Numbered from the stretch's first letter, positions 7,185 through 16,159 are shown. The stretch is DNA of 41,451 nt from DAOUAT01 sp964551735 (GCA_964551735.1 CAZKEF010000050.1:1-41451), one strand, 5' to 3'. A program made the numbers and translations. The notes: generated by a model from the letters alone, not told the origin.

Positions 7185-9359
7185 CTACGAATTGGGCTCA
7201 CCTTCAACCATCCGACGCCGGCGCCGGGCCGTAAACACGTCGGCCACCCCGCGCGCCCGGCGCAACGCCGCCGCATCGGCCAACACATCCGCCAGGTGCG
7301 GGAACGCCTCGCTCGCGTGGGGCAGTGGCATCGCTTCCACGAACGCCTCCTGGAACCGCGGCTCCAGCGCGATGCCGATGTAATTCGTCCAGCGCGCCAG
7401 CCGCCGGGCTTCCTCTCGCTCGTGGACGTTGAGCAGCGCGATACGCGCGCCGTCGCCGGCCGAGTTGCCAGCAGTCGCGACGCGATCCAGCTCGCAGTCC
7501 GGGATCATGCCGATGACCATCGCATGCCGTGGGTCAATGTAGCTGCCGAACGCACCCGCCAGCAGCACCCGATCCACCCGAGCGACCCCCATGCGTTCCA
7601 TCAGCAGCTTTGCGCCCGAATAGAGCGCAGCCTTGCCGAGCTGGATGTTGCGCACGTCGTCGCTGGTGATGACGATGGGCCGGCCGGTGCTGGTTTCGTG
7701 CGACCACGCCAGCACAAACTCGGCCTTTGCGCCTTGCCAGCTCAGTCGCGAGCTCACGATCTCAGACGCGAACCGGCCATCAGGTGTCAACACCCCCGCC
7801 ACGAACAACTCCGCCACCGCCTCGATGATCCCGGAGCCGCAAATGCCGGCGGCCAGAATTGCGGATTGCGGATTGCGGATTTTGGATTGCGGATTGCGTG
7901 ACACGTACTGCGTATTGCGTACTGCGTACTGCGTATCTTCTCCCCCTCTTCGCGTCTCCGCGTCTGCCCCTCCTCGCGTCTCGGCATCCCACGCGTCACT
8001 CCACGCCTCGCGACCGATGACCCTAAAACGCACCTCCAGCGTCTGAGGATCGATCCGCACGCGCTCGATGGCGCCCGGGGCGGCGCGCATGCCGTGGCGG
8101 ATCTGCGCGCCCTCGAACGCTGGGCCGGTGGGGCTGGACGCAGAATAGAGCTCGTGACGGTTGCCCAGCAGGATCTCGCCGTTGGTGCCCACATCCACGA
8201 TCAGCCAAACCTCGTCCTCCGGCGCTTTGTCCGGCTCCTCGGCCAAGATCACGGCCACGTTGTCCGCGCCGACGTGGCCGGCCTCCAACGGCAGGATATG
8301 CGCCTGCGCACCGCGCGCCAACTTCAACCCCAAGTCGCGCGCCTTGATGTCCACCGCGTCGCTGATGGCCGGGGCAAAGGGCGATTGGCCGAGTTCGTGC
8401 GGCGAGGTGTTCAGCAGGATGTGATGCATGGTGCTGTTGCCCACCAACACGATATCAGTGATAGCGTCTGTGGCGATGCCGGCCTCGGCCGCGGCCTGCG
8501 CAGCTAACTCGTTCAGCGCGCCGACAATTGCATTATGTAATGTCTTCAACCCGGCCGGCCCGTTGTCGTCACAATAGCTCACCCGGCTCATGAGGTCCTC
8601 GCCGTAGGCCACCTGCGGGTTCATGCGGCTGACCGTGCTCAACACCTCGCCCGTGCGCAGATCGCACAGGTGCATGGCCACGCTGGTGGTGCCGATGTCC
8701 ACCGCTAGGCCGTAGGCCTCCTCGGAGTAGCCTGGCTGGAGGCGCACCGCCTCTCGCCCCTGCCACACGGTCACGGTCAGCTTCCAATTGCCTTTGCGCA
8801 CCGCCTCTTGCAGCCCGCCCAACAGCACCGGATCCAGTCGCACGTTCTTCAACCCGAAGCCGGCCTCCAGCTCCGCCGCGATGCGATCCCAGTCGCCGAG
8901 CTGGTGCTCCAGCGAAGGCAGTTCGGCGACCTCGACGTAGTACAGACGGATGGCCGGATCGACCTCGATGGCCCGCTCGGAGGCAGCCTTGCGCACCACC
9001 TGCTTGCGCGCCTGGCTCTCCTCCGGCACGAAGATCATCAGGTCCCCGTGCACCTCACATGCACACGCCAGCCGGCGGCCCGGCAGGGGCGGGTGCTTCT
9101 CAAAGTAGTGGGCTTCCCGCCCATCGGCCGCGCTCAGGTGACCGGTCGCGGATGTGATGCCATGCTTCGGGAAATGCCCGGTCTCCACCGTCACCTGGCA
9201 CTTGCCGCACGTCTGACGGCCGTTGCAGATAGACTCGATCTCGACGCCGAGGCTGCGGGCCACTTCCAGCAAATTGGCGCCCTTCACCGCCTCACCCTGG
9301 CGGCCGGAGGGTTGGAAGACAACGCGATAGGAAGGAAGAGCGGTTGACAAGATAAACAC
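7185..9359 (-). CDS. DUF4445/RamA-like ATP-dependent reductive activator of corrinoid proteins
   Basis: Protein of about 724 residues that reduces inactive cob(II)alamin to cob(I)alamin using ATP. The N-terminal 2Fe-2S ferredoxin domain has CNGRQTCGKC (Cys45, 51, 54) and a distal Cys in LACACEV. A linker follows, then the ASKHA ATPase-like domain with AVDIGTTSVAMHL, VGNSTMHH, VDVGTNGEILLG, GICGSGIIE and LAGAFGSYID. I place the start at GTG 9359. An in-frame ATG at 9407 lies upstream of the predicted transcript start near 9383; GTG 9359 itself lacks a clear ribosome site, so the start is uncertain. Residues about 457-501 are translated from tandem repeats inserted just before GICGSG. The two genes downstream on the same strand include the corrinoid carrier, its likely client. 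Confidence 0.9.
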   Translation of the reverse strand: MFILSTALPSYRVVFQPSGRQGEAVKGANLLEVARSLGVEIESICNGRQTCGKCQVTVETGHFPKHGITSATGHLSAADGREAHYFEKHPPLPGRRLACACEVHGDLMIFVPEESQARKQVVRKAASERAIEVDPAIRLYYVEVAELPSLEHQLGDWDRIAAELEAGFGLKNVRLDPVLLGGLQEAVRKGNWKLTVTVWQGREAVRLQPGYSEEAYGLAVDIGTTSVAMHLCDLRTGEVLSTVSRMNPQVAYGEDLMSRVSYCDDNGPAGLKTLHNAIVGALNELAAQAAAEAGIATDAITDIVLVGNSTMHHILLNTSPHELGQSPFAPAISDAVDIKARDLGLKLARGAQAHILPLEAGHVGADNVAVILAEEPDKAPEDEVWLIVDVGTNGEILLGNRHELYSASSPTGPAFEGAQIRHGMRAAPGAIERVRIDPQTLEVRFRVIGREAWSDAWDAETRGGADAETRRGGEDTQYAVRNTQYVSRNPQSKIRNPQSAILAAGICGSGIIEAVAELFVAGVLTPDGRFASEIVSSRLSWQGAKAEFVLAWSHETSTGRPIVITSDDVRNIQLGKAALYSGAKLLMERMGVARVDRVLLAGAFGSYIDPRHAMVIGMIPDCELDRVATAGNSAGDGARIALLNVHEREEARRLARWTNYIGIALEPRFQEAFVEAMPLPHASEAFPHLADVLADAAALRRARGVADVFTARRRRRMVEGEPNS
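7858..7990. repeat. Composite tandem-repeat insertion inside the DUF4445 gene
   Basis: Eleven uninterrupted 7-bp units run from 7858 to 7934: first ATTGCGG type, then ACTGCGT type. A looser array built on CGCGTCTC follows to about 7990. Translated on the minus strand they give peptides such as NTQYAV and NPQSAI, absent from the family consensus I know. The reading frame stays open through the insert. The 77 bp of heptamers are not a multiple of three, so the second array must restore the frame. Confidence 0.85.
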
Positions 9360-9389
9360 TCGCACACAAAGAGATTGAACACCGGTGCG

Positions 9390-9418
9390 ATTGTACGTCA
9401 AGAACAAGGCTTAGGCAA
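9390..9418 (-). promoter_or_regulatory. Candidate promoter of the DUF4445 gene
   Basis: Minus-strand TTGCCT (9418-9413), 17 bp, then TACAAT (9395-9390). The predicted start near 9383 rules out the ATG at 9407 as translation start. Moderate match only. Confidence 0.45.
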
Positions 9419-9490
9419 ACGAGCCGCATTATCACGGCGCGGCCGGGCTGTGTTATCATCCCCCTACTTACCCATGCCAGAGAGGAGCTT

Positions 9491-10438
9491 ATGACCGCGC
9501 CAGTCAAGCGGGACAGGCACACCCAATGCGCCGATACGGCCAAGTCAAGCATGAAGCGTGACCTGGAAATTGATCTGCGCGATGCCATCATGCAGGAGAT
9601 GCTCCGAGCCATCGGCCGGGATCCCCACGGCCCGGCGCGGCGGCTGCTGGGCCCACTCCTCCGGCCGCCGGCCGCGCGGTTCGCCCGGCTGATCGCCGGC
9701 GCTGATGCCCAGGTCGCGCAGGCGGGCATGGCTGCCGCCGCCGGCTGGCTGCTAAGCCAACTCGTGCAGGGCGTTGATGTGCGCGGGGCGGCTGCGTTGC
9801 CGCTGACCGGCCCGCTCCTGGTCGCGTCCAACCACCCCGGCGCGTATGACTCGATTGTCATCATCGCTCACCTGCCGCCGCGGCCCGACCTGCTGATCCT
9901 TTCCAGCGACATCCCATTCCTCCGCCGCCTGCCTGCCATCGGCGCGCATCTGATCTACGTCTCGCCGGACCCCTACGATCGCATGGCGGCCGTCCGGGCC
10001 GCCATCCGCCACCTGGGGGCCGGCGGTGCGATCATGACCTTCGGCAGCGGGCTGGTGGACCCGGATCCCGATCTCTTGCCGGGCGCGGCCGAGGCGCTGG
10101 AGAACTGGTACGCGAGCCTGGCCCTGATCCTGCGCCGCGTGCCCCAAACGCAGGTGGTGACGGCCATCGTCAGCAGCGTGGTCGCGCCCTCCTACCTACG
10201 CAATCCCCTCACCCGGCTGGTGCGCGGCGGCTGGCAGCGGCGCCGCCTGGCCGAATTCCTGCAGATCAGCGTGCAGATGCTCAGCGGCCGCAAAGTCCCC
10301 CTGACCCCGCGCGTCACCTTCGCCCCGCCGATCGCCGCGGCCGAGCTCGCCACAGGGTCCGGCGAGCCGATCACGATGGGGCCGATCATCGCGCGGGCGA
10401 AGATGACGTTGGATGAGCATATGGCTGCCCGGCGTTAG
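9491..10438 (+). CDS. PlsC-like phospholipid/glycerol acyltransferase family protein
   Basis: Protein of 315 residues with the acyltransferase HX4D motif in SNHPGAYDSIVI (around residues 113-124). Weaker counterparts of later blocks follow: a RRLPAIG segment and FGSGLVDPDP in place of the usual FPEGTRS. Such enzymes move an acyl chain to glycerol-3-phosphate, lysophosphatidate or another lipid acceptor at the inner membrane face. I see no clear membrane span. The ATG at 9491 has a GAGAGGAG ribosome site. The altered second motif leaves substrate and activity open. It is divergent from the DUF4445 gene and followed by a restriction-modification gene with its own promoter. Confidence 0.75.
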   Translation: MTAPVKRDRHTQCADTAKSSMKRDLEIDLRDAIMQEMLRAIGRDPHGPARRLLGPLLRPPAARFARLIAGADAQVAQAGMAAAAGWLLSQLVQGVDVRGAAALPLTGPLLVASNHPGAYDSIVIIAHLPPRPDLLILSSDIPFLRRLPAIGAHLIYVSPDPYDRMAAVRAAIRHLGAGGAIMTFGSGLVDPDPDLLPGAAEALENWYASLALILRRVPQTQVVTAIVSSVVAPSYLRNPLTRLVRGGWQRRRLAEFLQISVQMLSGRKVPLTPRVTFAPPIAAAELATGSGEPITMGPIIARAKMTLDEHMAARR

Positions 10439-10496
10439 TGGCCACGGCCTGAAAAGCCGACGCGGTCGGTGTTTCCGGTCGAACAACCAAGGCTTT

Positions 10497-10525
10497 TTGA
10501 CTGTCGGTTCTGGCAATGCTATGAT
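10497..10525 (+). promoter_or_regulatory. Promoter of the restriction-modification gene
   Basis: TTGACT (10497-10502), 17 bp, then TATGAT (10520-10525). The predicted start near 10532 is only a few bases before an in-frame TTG at 10540, so a downstream ATG is the more likely initiation codon. Confidence 0.6.
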
Positions 10526-10572
10526 GTCTTCAGGTCACGTTGTCCATCACACGGAGACCCACGTTCTTCACC

Positions 10573-13125
10573 ATGATCACGTGGACACACACCATGCCTG
10601 CTTCAGACGCAGTACTTACGCCAAAAGCTCCTGATCAGCGTAGCGATTCTGGCCTGACAGATCGCGTCGATCTGTTTCGCGTCACTGCCATGCGTCAGCT
10701 ACGCCCCGAGCAACGGGCCGAAATGGGCCAGTATCCGACCCCGCCCGCGATCGCCCGCTTCATGGCCGCGATGTTTGGTGAGCCGCCTGAGGTTGTGCGG
10801 CTCCTGGATGCAGGCGCTGGCGTCGGCACGCTCACCGCAGCATTCGTGGAGGACACGTGCAGCAGACGGACACGCCCTGCGCGCATCGAATCCACCGCGT
10901 ATGAGCTTGATCCGGTCTTGGCTGAGTATCTGCGGCTTGCACAGCTTGGCTGCAAAGAGCACTGCGAGCAGCACGGCATAGATTTCTGGAGCACCGTTTA
11001 CCAGGAAGACTTCATCGCAGCAGGCGTGGCTGAGCTGCGGCACGATCTGTTTGCGCCGCCTAAGAGACTCTACAATCGAGCCATCCTGAATCCGCCTTAT
11101 CGCAAGATCCAAAGCGACTCACGCTATCGTGCGCTGCTGAGAGAAATCGGCGTAGAGACCAGCAATCTGTATGCGGGATTCCTCGCCATTACAATCGGTC
11201 TGTTGGAACCCGGCGGTGAGTTGGTTGCGATTACCCCGCGCAGTTTTTGCAACGGCCCTTACTTCAAGCCATTTCGCAGGCTGCTCCTCGAGCACATGAC
11301 GCTCAAGCGGATCCATGTCTTCGAAGCACGGGATCTGGCCTTCAGCGAAGACGAAGTCCTGCAAGAAAACATCATCTTCCACGCTATCAAGGCCGGTCAG
11401 CAAGACGTAGTTGCGATATCCAAAGCACGCACGGTCCATGACGACACGTTGACAGTTCGGGATGTACCGTATGATCAGGTTGTGCGGCCCAACGATCCTG
11501 ACAGCGTCATACACATCGCAACCAATGAGCTCGACTCGCTTATCCAACATCGTGCGGAGGTCTTTGAACAGGGTCTTGATGATCTCGGCTTGCGTGTCTC
11601 AACCGGGCGCGTGGTTGACTTCCGTGTGAGAGCGGCCCTCCTTGACAAGCCCAAGCCAGGCTCGGTGCCGCTCATCTATCCAGGCCATTTTGATTCCGGC
11701 CTTGTGCGTTGGCCTAATGGCGGCGGCCGCAAGCCTGAAGCGCTCGTCTTGACATCTGAGACCCAACCGCTCGTACTGCCGGACGGGAACTATGTTCTGG
11801 TCAAACGCTTTTCTGCCAAAGAAGAACCTCGTCGCATCGTCGCTGCACTGCTACCCAGCCATTCCATAGACTCTTCCGTGATCGCGTTTGAGAATCATCT
11901 GAACTTCTATCACGTTAACGGCGCCGGTTTGCCACTGAACCTGGCAAAGGGACTGACTCTATTCCTCAATTCCACCCTGATTGATGTCTACTTCCGCCAG
12001 TTCAGCGGTCACACGCAGGTCAACGCTGCCGATCTCAGAATGCTGCGTTATCCAGATCGCAGCACTTTGGAAAGACTCGGGGCAAAAGTGGGATCTACGA
12101 TGCCCTCACAGCATGAAATAGATGCCTTGCTCGAAGAGGAGATACGCCTGATGACCGACTTGGAATCGCCAGACCCCGTCACCATTAAGCAGCGGATTGA
12201 CGAAGCGCTGGATGTGCTGCGGGCGTTGGACTTGCCGCGGGGGCAACTTAATGAACGGTCTGCGCTGACATTGTTGGCGCTGCTTGGTCTGGCGCCTGAC
12301 GTGCCTTGGCGACAAGCGGAGAATCCACTGATCGGCATCACGCCGATCATGGACTTCTGTCGGGAGCACTATGGGACGAAATATGCGCCCAACACGCGCG
12401 AGACTTTTCGCAGGCAGACTATGCATCAATTCATGGATGCCTGTCTCGCCGTAGCAAACCCAGACGAGCCAGACCGTCCCATCAATAGCCCGAAATGGTG
12501 CTATCAGATCGAGCCGAAGGCCTTGCACTTGCTCAAGACGTTTGGGTCACCCAAATGGGAGCAAGAGCTTTTGCGCTGGCGAACAAACGTCACATCGCTC
12601 CGACAACGTTATGCGCAGGAACGGACCATGAACAAAGTACCCTTACAGTTAGCCGAAGGACAGGAGCTTTATCTGAGCGCCGGCAGCCACAGCAGGTTGA
12701 TCCGAGCTATCGTGGAGGAGTTCGCGCCGCGTTTTGCCCCCGGTGGTCAGATCGTTTATGTGGGCGATACCGGGGACAAATGGGGTTATTTCGATGCTGC
12801 CACCTTGCAGACGTTGGGGGCGACAGTTGACCAGCACGGGAAGATGCCCGATGTCGTCATCTATTACGGGGCAAAGGATTGGCTGCTGCTCGTCGAAGCG
12901 GTGACCAGTCACGGTCCTGTTGACGCCAAACGCCGCGCCGAACTGGCCCGCCTGTTTGCCGGCGCGCGCCCCGGCATCGTTTACGTGACCGCGTTCCTGA
13001 CGCGGCGGGAGATGATGCGCTACCTGCCGGAGATTTCGTGGGCCACCGAGGTCTGGATCGCGGATGCAGCCAGTCATCTCATCCACTTCGATGGCGAGCG
13101 CTTCCTGGGCCCCTACACGGAATAG
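10573..13125 (+). CDS. Single-polypeptide restriction-modification enzyme: N6-adenine methylase fused to BsuBI/PstI-type endonuclease
   Basis: Protein of about 850 residues. The N-terminal half is an Eco57I/PstI-type adenine methyltransferase: MGQYPTPPAIARFMA, SAM motif LLDAGAGVGTLT (about 77-88) and catalytic NPPY (173-176), then a target-recognition region. The C-terminal 200 residues match BsuBI/PstI endonucleases: YVGDTGDKWGYFD, GKMPDVVIYY (Asp760) and LLLVEAVTSHGPVDAKRR (Glu775), then a YVTAFLTRREM block. Its size approximates a PstI-type methylase plus its nuclease. By homology the target may be CTGCAG, which is inference. The start is uncertain: TTG 10540, ATG 10573 (chosen, GGAGA 15 bases upstream) and ATG 10591 are all in frame. 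Base use in the first two kilobases is visibly less GC-rich than the neighbours, suggesting transfer. Confidence 0.88.
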   Translation: MITWTHTMPASDAVLTPKAPDQRSDSGLTDRVDLFRVTAMRQLRPEQRAEMGQYPTPPAIARFMAAMFGEPPEVVRLLDAGAGVGTLTAAFVEDTCSRRTRPARIESTAYELDPVLAEYLRLAQLGCKEHCEQHGIDFWSTVYQEDFIAAGVAELRHDLFAPPKRLYNRAILNPPYRKIQSDSRYRALLREIGVETSNLYAGFLAITIGLLEPGGELVAITPRSFCNGPYFKPFRRLLLEHMTLKRIHVFEARDLAFSEDEVLQENIIFHAIKAGQQDVVAISKARTVHDDTLTVRDVPYDQVVRPNDPDSVIHIATNELDSLIQHRAEVFEQGLDDLGLRVSTGRVVDFRVRAALLDKPKPGSVPLIYPGHFDSGLVRWPNGGGRKPEALVLTSETQPLVLPDGNYVLVKRFSAKEEPRRIVAALLPSHSIDSSVIAFENHLNFYHVNGAGLPLNLAKGLTLFLNSTLIDVYFRQFSGHTQVNAADLRMLRYPDRSTLERLGAKVGSTMPSQHEIDALLEEEIRLMTDLESPDPVTIKQRIDEALDVLRALDLPRGQLNERSALTLLALLGLAPDVPWRQAENPLIGITPIMDFCREHYGTKYAPNTRETFRRQTMHQFMDACLAVANPDEPDRPINSPKWCYQIEPKALHLLKTFGSPKWEQELLRWRTNVTSLRQRYAQERTMNKVPLQLAEGQELYLSAGSHSRLIRAIVEEFAPRFAPGGQIVYVGDTGDKWGYFDAATLQTLGATVDQHGKMPDVVIYYGAKDWLLLVEAVTSHGPVDAKRRAELARLFAGARPGIVYVTAFLTRREMMRYLPEISWATEVWIADAASHLIHFDGERFLGPYTE

Positions 13126-13179
13126 CTTCGGAACGACCACTCATCGTTGCTGGACGTTCATCAACGTAAGGAAAACCCA

Positions 13180-13944
13180 ATGACCACACGCCAACTCACC
13201 CTCCCCGACCGACCCAAACCCTATGTTATGGCCCACCGTGGCAACTCGGCCGCGTGCCCGGAGAACACCATGGCCGCGTTCCGTCGCGCGCTGGCCGACG
13301 GCGCCGACATCATCGAGACCGACCTGCACCTGACCGCGGACGGCGTCTTCGTGTGCATCCATGACGGCAAGGTGGATCGCACCACCGACGGGCACGGCGC
13401 CGTGGCCGACATGACCCTGGCGCAGATCAAGGCGCTCAGCGCATCCTACGGCCGGCCGGAGTTTCATGAGGAGCGCGTGCCGGCCCTGGCCGAGCTGTGC
13501 ACGCTATTGGCCAACGAAGCGCCGGAGGTGGCGCTGGCACTGGAACTGAAGACCGACCGCTTCCTGGATCCAGCCGTGTGCCGCAAGCTGGCCGCTGAGC
13601 TGGCCGCGCACGACATGCTCGAACGCGCCGTGGTGCTCTCTTTCAACCTGGCACGCGTTCAGACCGTGGCCGCGGTCGCGCCCGTCATCCCCAAGGGCTT
13701 CATCACCATGTCGAAGCTGACGCCGAGAGGGGTTGACGCGGAGCTTATCGGCGCGTTCTGGCCGGTGTACTTCCTGAACCCCTTCTACGTCCGCCAGGCG
13801 CACCGGGCCAGGCAGATCACCTGTCCGCTGGATCCCATGCCCGATAAGCGGCTGTGGTACTACCGCTGGCTGGGCTGCGATGCGGTCCTGTCCAACGACC
13901 CGGGGGCCACCATAAAGGCGTTGGGGCGAAAGCCGAGCGTCTAG
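13180..13944 (+). CDS. Glycerophosphodiester phosphodiesterase family protein
   Basis: Enzyme of 254 residues that hydrolyses glycerophosphodiesters to glycerol-3-phosphate and an alcohol. The family signature is complete: AHRGNSAACPENTMAAF (catalytic His and Glu), DIIETDLHLTADG, then VFVCIHDGKVDRTTDGHG (second catalytic His). A later ALELKTD strand supplies another metal ligand. No signal peptide is visible, so the form is cytoplasmic. The ATG at 13180 has AAGGA eight bases upstream. It follows the restriction-modification gene by 54 bases with no terminator in between, so read-through is possible. Confidence 0.9.
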   Translation: MTTRQLTLPDRPKPYVMAHRGNSAACPENTMAAFRRALADGADIIETDLHLTADGVFVCIHDGKVDRTTDGHGAVADMTLAQIKALSASYGRPEFHEERVPALAELCTLLANEAPEVALALELKTDRFLDPAVCRKLAAELAAHDMLERAVVLSFNLARVQTVAAVAPVIPKGFITMSKLTPRGVDAELIGAFWPVYFLNPFYVRQAHRARQITCPLDPMPDKRLWYYRWLGCDAVLSNDPGATIKALGRKPSV

Positions 13945-14071
13945 CCAAAGAGAGCCTTGAGAGTTTCTGAAGCCCTTGGGCCTAGTGCACACCTGAGATA
14001 CCGGCCCGGCCGCAGGCAATTCCGGCCAGGTTCCTCAGTTAACGTTCACGCACCCGGTCAAACGAACCAAC

Positions 14072-14100
14072 TTGCGCCGAGACCATCCTCAAGCTATAAT
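14072..14100 (+). promoter_or_regulatory. Promoter of the methyltetrahydrofolate methyltransferase gene
   Basis: TTGCGC (14072-14077), 17 bp, then a perfect TATAAT (14095-14100). The leader to the ATG at 14164 is about 57 nt. The rest of the 13945-14163 gap shows nothing I can name. Confidence 0.65.
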
Positions 14101-14163
14101 GCGAATAACGGCTGCATTGCAGGCGGCCTCATCCGCACAATCTGGTAGGAGAGTTCTTATCCC

Positions 14164-15111
14164 ATGGAAACCATCCTCCGTTCCAAATCCGGCGTCGAAG
14201 CAATCATCGGCCCTGGACGTCCCTTCACCGTAATCGGCGAGCGCATCAACCCCACCGGCCGCAAGGCGCTGGCCGCGGAGATGCTGGCCGGTGACTTCGA
14301 ACGCGTCAAGGCCGATGCCCTGGCGCAAGTGCAAGCCGGCGCGACCGTGTTGGACGTGAACGCGGGCCTCGGCGTGGCGAATGCGCACGAGCTCGAGCCC
14401 GAAGTTATGGTCAAGGCCATCGAGGCCGTGCAGTCGGTGGTAGATGTCCCGCTCTCCATAGATTCGTCGGTGGTCGGCGCGTTGGTGGCGGGGCTGAAGG
14501 CCGCGGGCGGCAAACCGCTCATCAACTCGGTGACGGGCGAAGCAGAACGCATGGAGACGGTCTTCCCCCTGGTGGCCGAATACAAGTGCGCGGTGATCGC
14601 CATCTCCAACGACGAGAGTGGCATCAGCATGGACCCCAGGGTGCGTTTGGAGGTCGCCAGGGCCATCGTCAAGCGCGCCGAAAGCTACGGCATCCCTCGG
14701 GAAGACATCCTGATTGACCCGTTGGTGATGCCCGCGGGCGCAGTACACGGCTCAGGCAAGGCCGTGCTCGACCTGGTGCGCTGGATCAGCGAGGAGCTGG
14801 GCTGCAACACCACCTGCGGCGCCAGTAACGTCTCCTTCGGTCTGCCCGACCGCGAGGCGATCAACGCCAACTTCATCGCCATGCTGATCGGTGGCGGCAT
14901 GACCAGCGCCATCACCAACCCACTCAAGCCGGAGCTCAAGAAATCCATCCTGGCAGCCGATATGCTGATGGGCCACGACCCCGACTGCATGAGCTGGCTG
15001 CGCTACCAACGCCAACTGGCGCGTGAAGCCAAAGCTGCGGCTGCGGCCGCAGCCGGCCAGGCTGTGCCCGCCGATGATCGCGCCACGCGCCGCACCGCCC
15101 GTGGCGGATAA
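14164..15111 (+). CDS. Methyltetrahydrofolate:corrinoid methyltransferase (pterin-binding module)
   Basis: TIM-barrel of 315 residues of the DHPS-like pterin-binding family (AcsE/MtvB, or the folate domain of MetH). It moves the methyl group of 5-methyltetrahydrofolate to cob(I)alamin on a carrier protein. Visible blocks are FTVIGERINPTGRK, a DVNAG element, PLSIDSS, INSVTGE and the N-rich GASNVSFGLP loop. The C-terminal 30 residues are an Ala-rich tail. A SAM-type activation domain is lacking, as in the other parts. It has its own promoter and lies about 8 kb from the corrinoid carrier and homocysteine module it would serve. The start has GGAGAG upstream. Confidence 0.9.
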   Translation: METILRSKSGVEAIIGPGRPFTVIGERINPTGRKALAAEMLAGDFERVKADALAQVQAGATVLDVNAGLGVANAHELEPEVMVKAIEAVQSVVDVPLSIDSSVVGALVAGLKAAGGKPLINSVTGEAERMETVFPLVAEYKCAVIAISNDESGISMDPRVRLEVARAIVKRAESYGIPREDILIDPLVMPAGAVHGSGKAVLDLVRWISEELGCNTTCGASNVSFGLPDREAINANFIAMLIGGGMTSAITNPLKPELKKSILAADMLMGHDPDCMSWLRYQRQLAREAKAAAAAAAGQAVPADDRATRRTARGG

Positions 15112-15113
15112 AC

Positions 15114-15184
15114 GAAATGTACGATGTACGATCTACGATGTAGATTTCACATCGTACATCGAACATCGTACATCGTACATCTAT
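15114..15184. repeat. Heptamer array folded as an inverted repeat
   Basis: ACGATGT-type units run forward at 15117-15141, and the reverse-complement ACATCGT units run at 15149-15180, around a short loop, so the whole could form a long hairpin. It starts three bases after the methyltransferase stop and ends at the ribosome site of lgt. It could act as a terminator, a stabiliser or merely a repeat insertion. Confidence 0.75.
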
Positions 15185-15195
15185 CAGGAGTCCTC

Positions 15196-16065
15196 ATGAA
15201 CCCGGTCTTACTCAAACTCGGCCCTTTCCAAGTGCACTGGTACGGCCTGCTGATCGTCGGTGGGGCCGTGCTGGCGGCCTGGCTGGCTACCAAAGAGGCC
15301 AAACGCCGTGGGGAGGATCCGGAGCACGTGTGGAACCTGCTCACCTGGTGTCTCATCCTCGGCATCATCGGCGCACGGCTCTACCACGTCTTCTCCACGC
15401 CCACGGGCAACTTCGCGGGGTGGGCCTATTACCGCGAGAACCCTATCGAGATCATCGCGTTCTGGAACGGCGGCTTCCGCGGCCTGGGCATCTACGGCGC
15501 GGTGGCGGGCGGCGTGCTGGCCGTGGTGCTCTACGCCTGGCGCAACAAGCTCGTGCTGCTGCGCTGGTTGGACATCCCGACGCCGGGCTTGCTGGTGGCG
15601 CAAGCGGTGGGCCGCATGGGTAACCGCATCAACCAGGAGCTGTACGGCCCGGCCACCGACCGGCCCTGGGCATTTCACATCAACCCGCTCTACCCGTGCC
15701 AGGAGCCGGCCGGCTCCCCCATGGCGTGCGGCCTGCCCGACCGCCTGACCGAAGCGGCCAAACAGTGGTACGAACAAAACGGCTTCCATCCCACCTTCTA
15801 CTACGAGGCGCTGTGGAACGTGGCCGGCTTCCTGCTGTTGTGGCTCGGTGGCCGGAAACTGGCGAGCCGGCTGCGGGACGGCGACATCTTCCTGTCGTAC
15901 CTGGTGTGGTACGGCATCGGCCGCTTCTGGGTGGAGATGTTCCGACCCGATGCCTGGCGCATGGGCGCTTTGGCCACCGCGCAGTGGATCGGGCTGGGGA
16001 TGGTGGTTGTGGGCATCGCAGGGATCGTGCTCAATCATTTGCGGCGCCGGCCGGCTGTTGCCTGA
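15196..16065 (+). CDS. lgt: Prolipoprotein diacylglyceryl transferase
   Basis: Polytopic inner-membrane enzyme of 289 residues that attaches diacylglycerol from phosphatidylglycerol to the lipobox cysteine of prolipoproteins. It has the Lgt signature GRMGNRINQELYGP, the N-terminal HWYGLLIVGG segment and the conserved late block FHPTFYYEALWN. Four to seven hydrophobic segments are visible along the length. A periplasmic insertion with two Cys (YPCQEPAGSPMACG) is slightly unusual. The ATG at 15196 has CAGGAG upstream; an upstream extension would translate the heptamer array and is rejected. The lipoprotein encoded at 18412 is a local substrate. Confidence 0.95.
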   Translation: MNPVLLKLGPFQVHWYGLLIVGGAVLAAWLATKEAKRRGEDPEHVWNLLTWCLILGIIGARLYHVFSTPTGNFAGWAYYRENPIEIIAFWNGGFRGLGIYGAVAGGVLAVVLYAWRNKLVLLRWLDIPTPGLLVAQAVGRMGNRINQELYGPATDRPWAFHINPLYPCQEPAGSPMACGLPDRLTEAAKQWYEQNGFHPTFYYEALWNVAGFLLLWLGGRKLASRLRDGDIFLSYLVWYGIGRFWVEMFRPDAWRMGALATAQWIGLGMVVVGIAGIVLNHLRRRPAVA

Positions 16066-16128
16066 ACACAGGAGGGCGCACCCGTATTGATGCGCTCGTT
16101 GTGCTTAAGAGCCCTGTACACCCAGGCG

Positions 16129-16159
16129 CAATGATCGGCCCGCATCGGGCCGATCATTG
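16129..16159. promoter_or_regulatory. Perfect 14-bp inverted repeat downstream of lgt
   Basis: CAATGATCGGCCCG at 16129-16142 pairs perfectly with 16146-16159 across a three-base loop. No T-run follows, so it is not a standard intrinsic terminator. Its right arm overlaps the -35 region of a weak candidate promoter, which would also fit an operator. Confidence 0.6.

Noticed and set aside
7185..9359. DUF4445 gene as a pseudogene because of the repeat insert
   Set aside because: The frame is open throughout and all iron-sulfur and ASKHA motifs on both sides of the insert are intact.
10259..10264. Test of whether CTGCAG is avoided, as support for a PstI-like target
   Set aside because: CTGCAG sites are present at 2328, 2397 and 10259 among others, so no avoidance is visible in this window. 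This neither supports nor excludes the target.
15114..15184. CRISPR-like array
   Set aside because: The units are 7 bp, contiguous and without spacers. The same holds for the arrays at 5915, 7858 and 34432.
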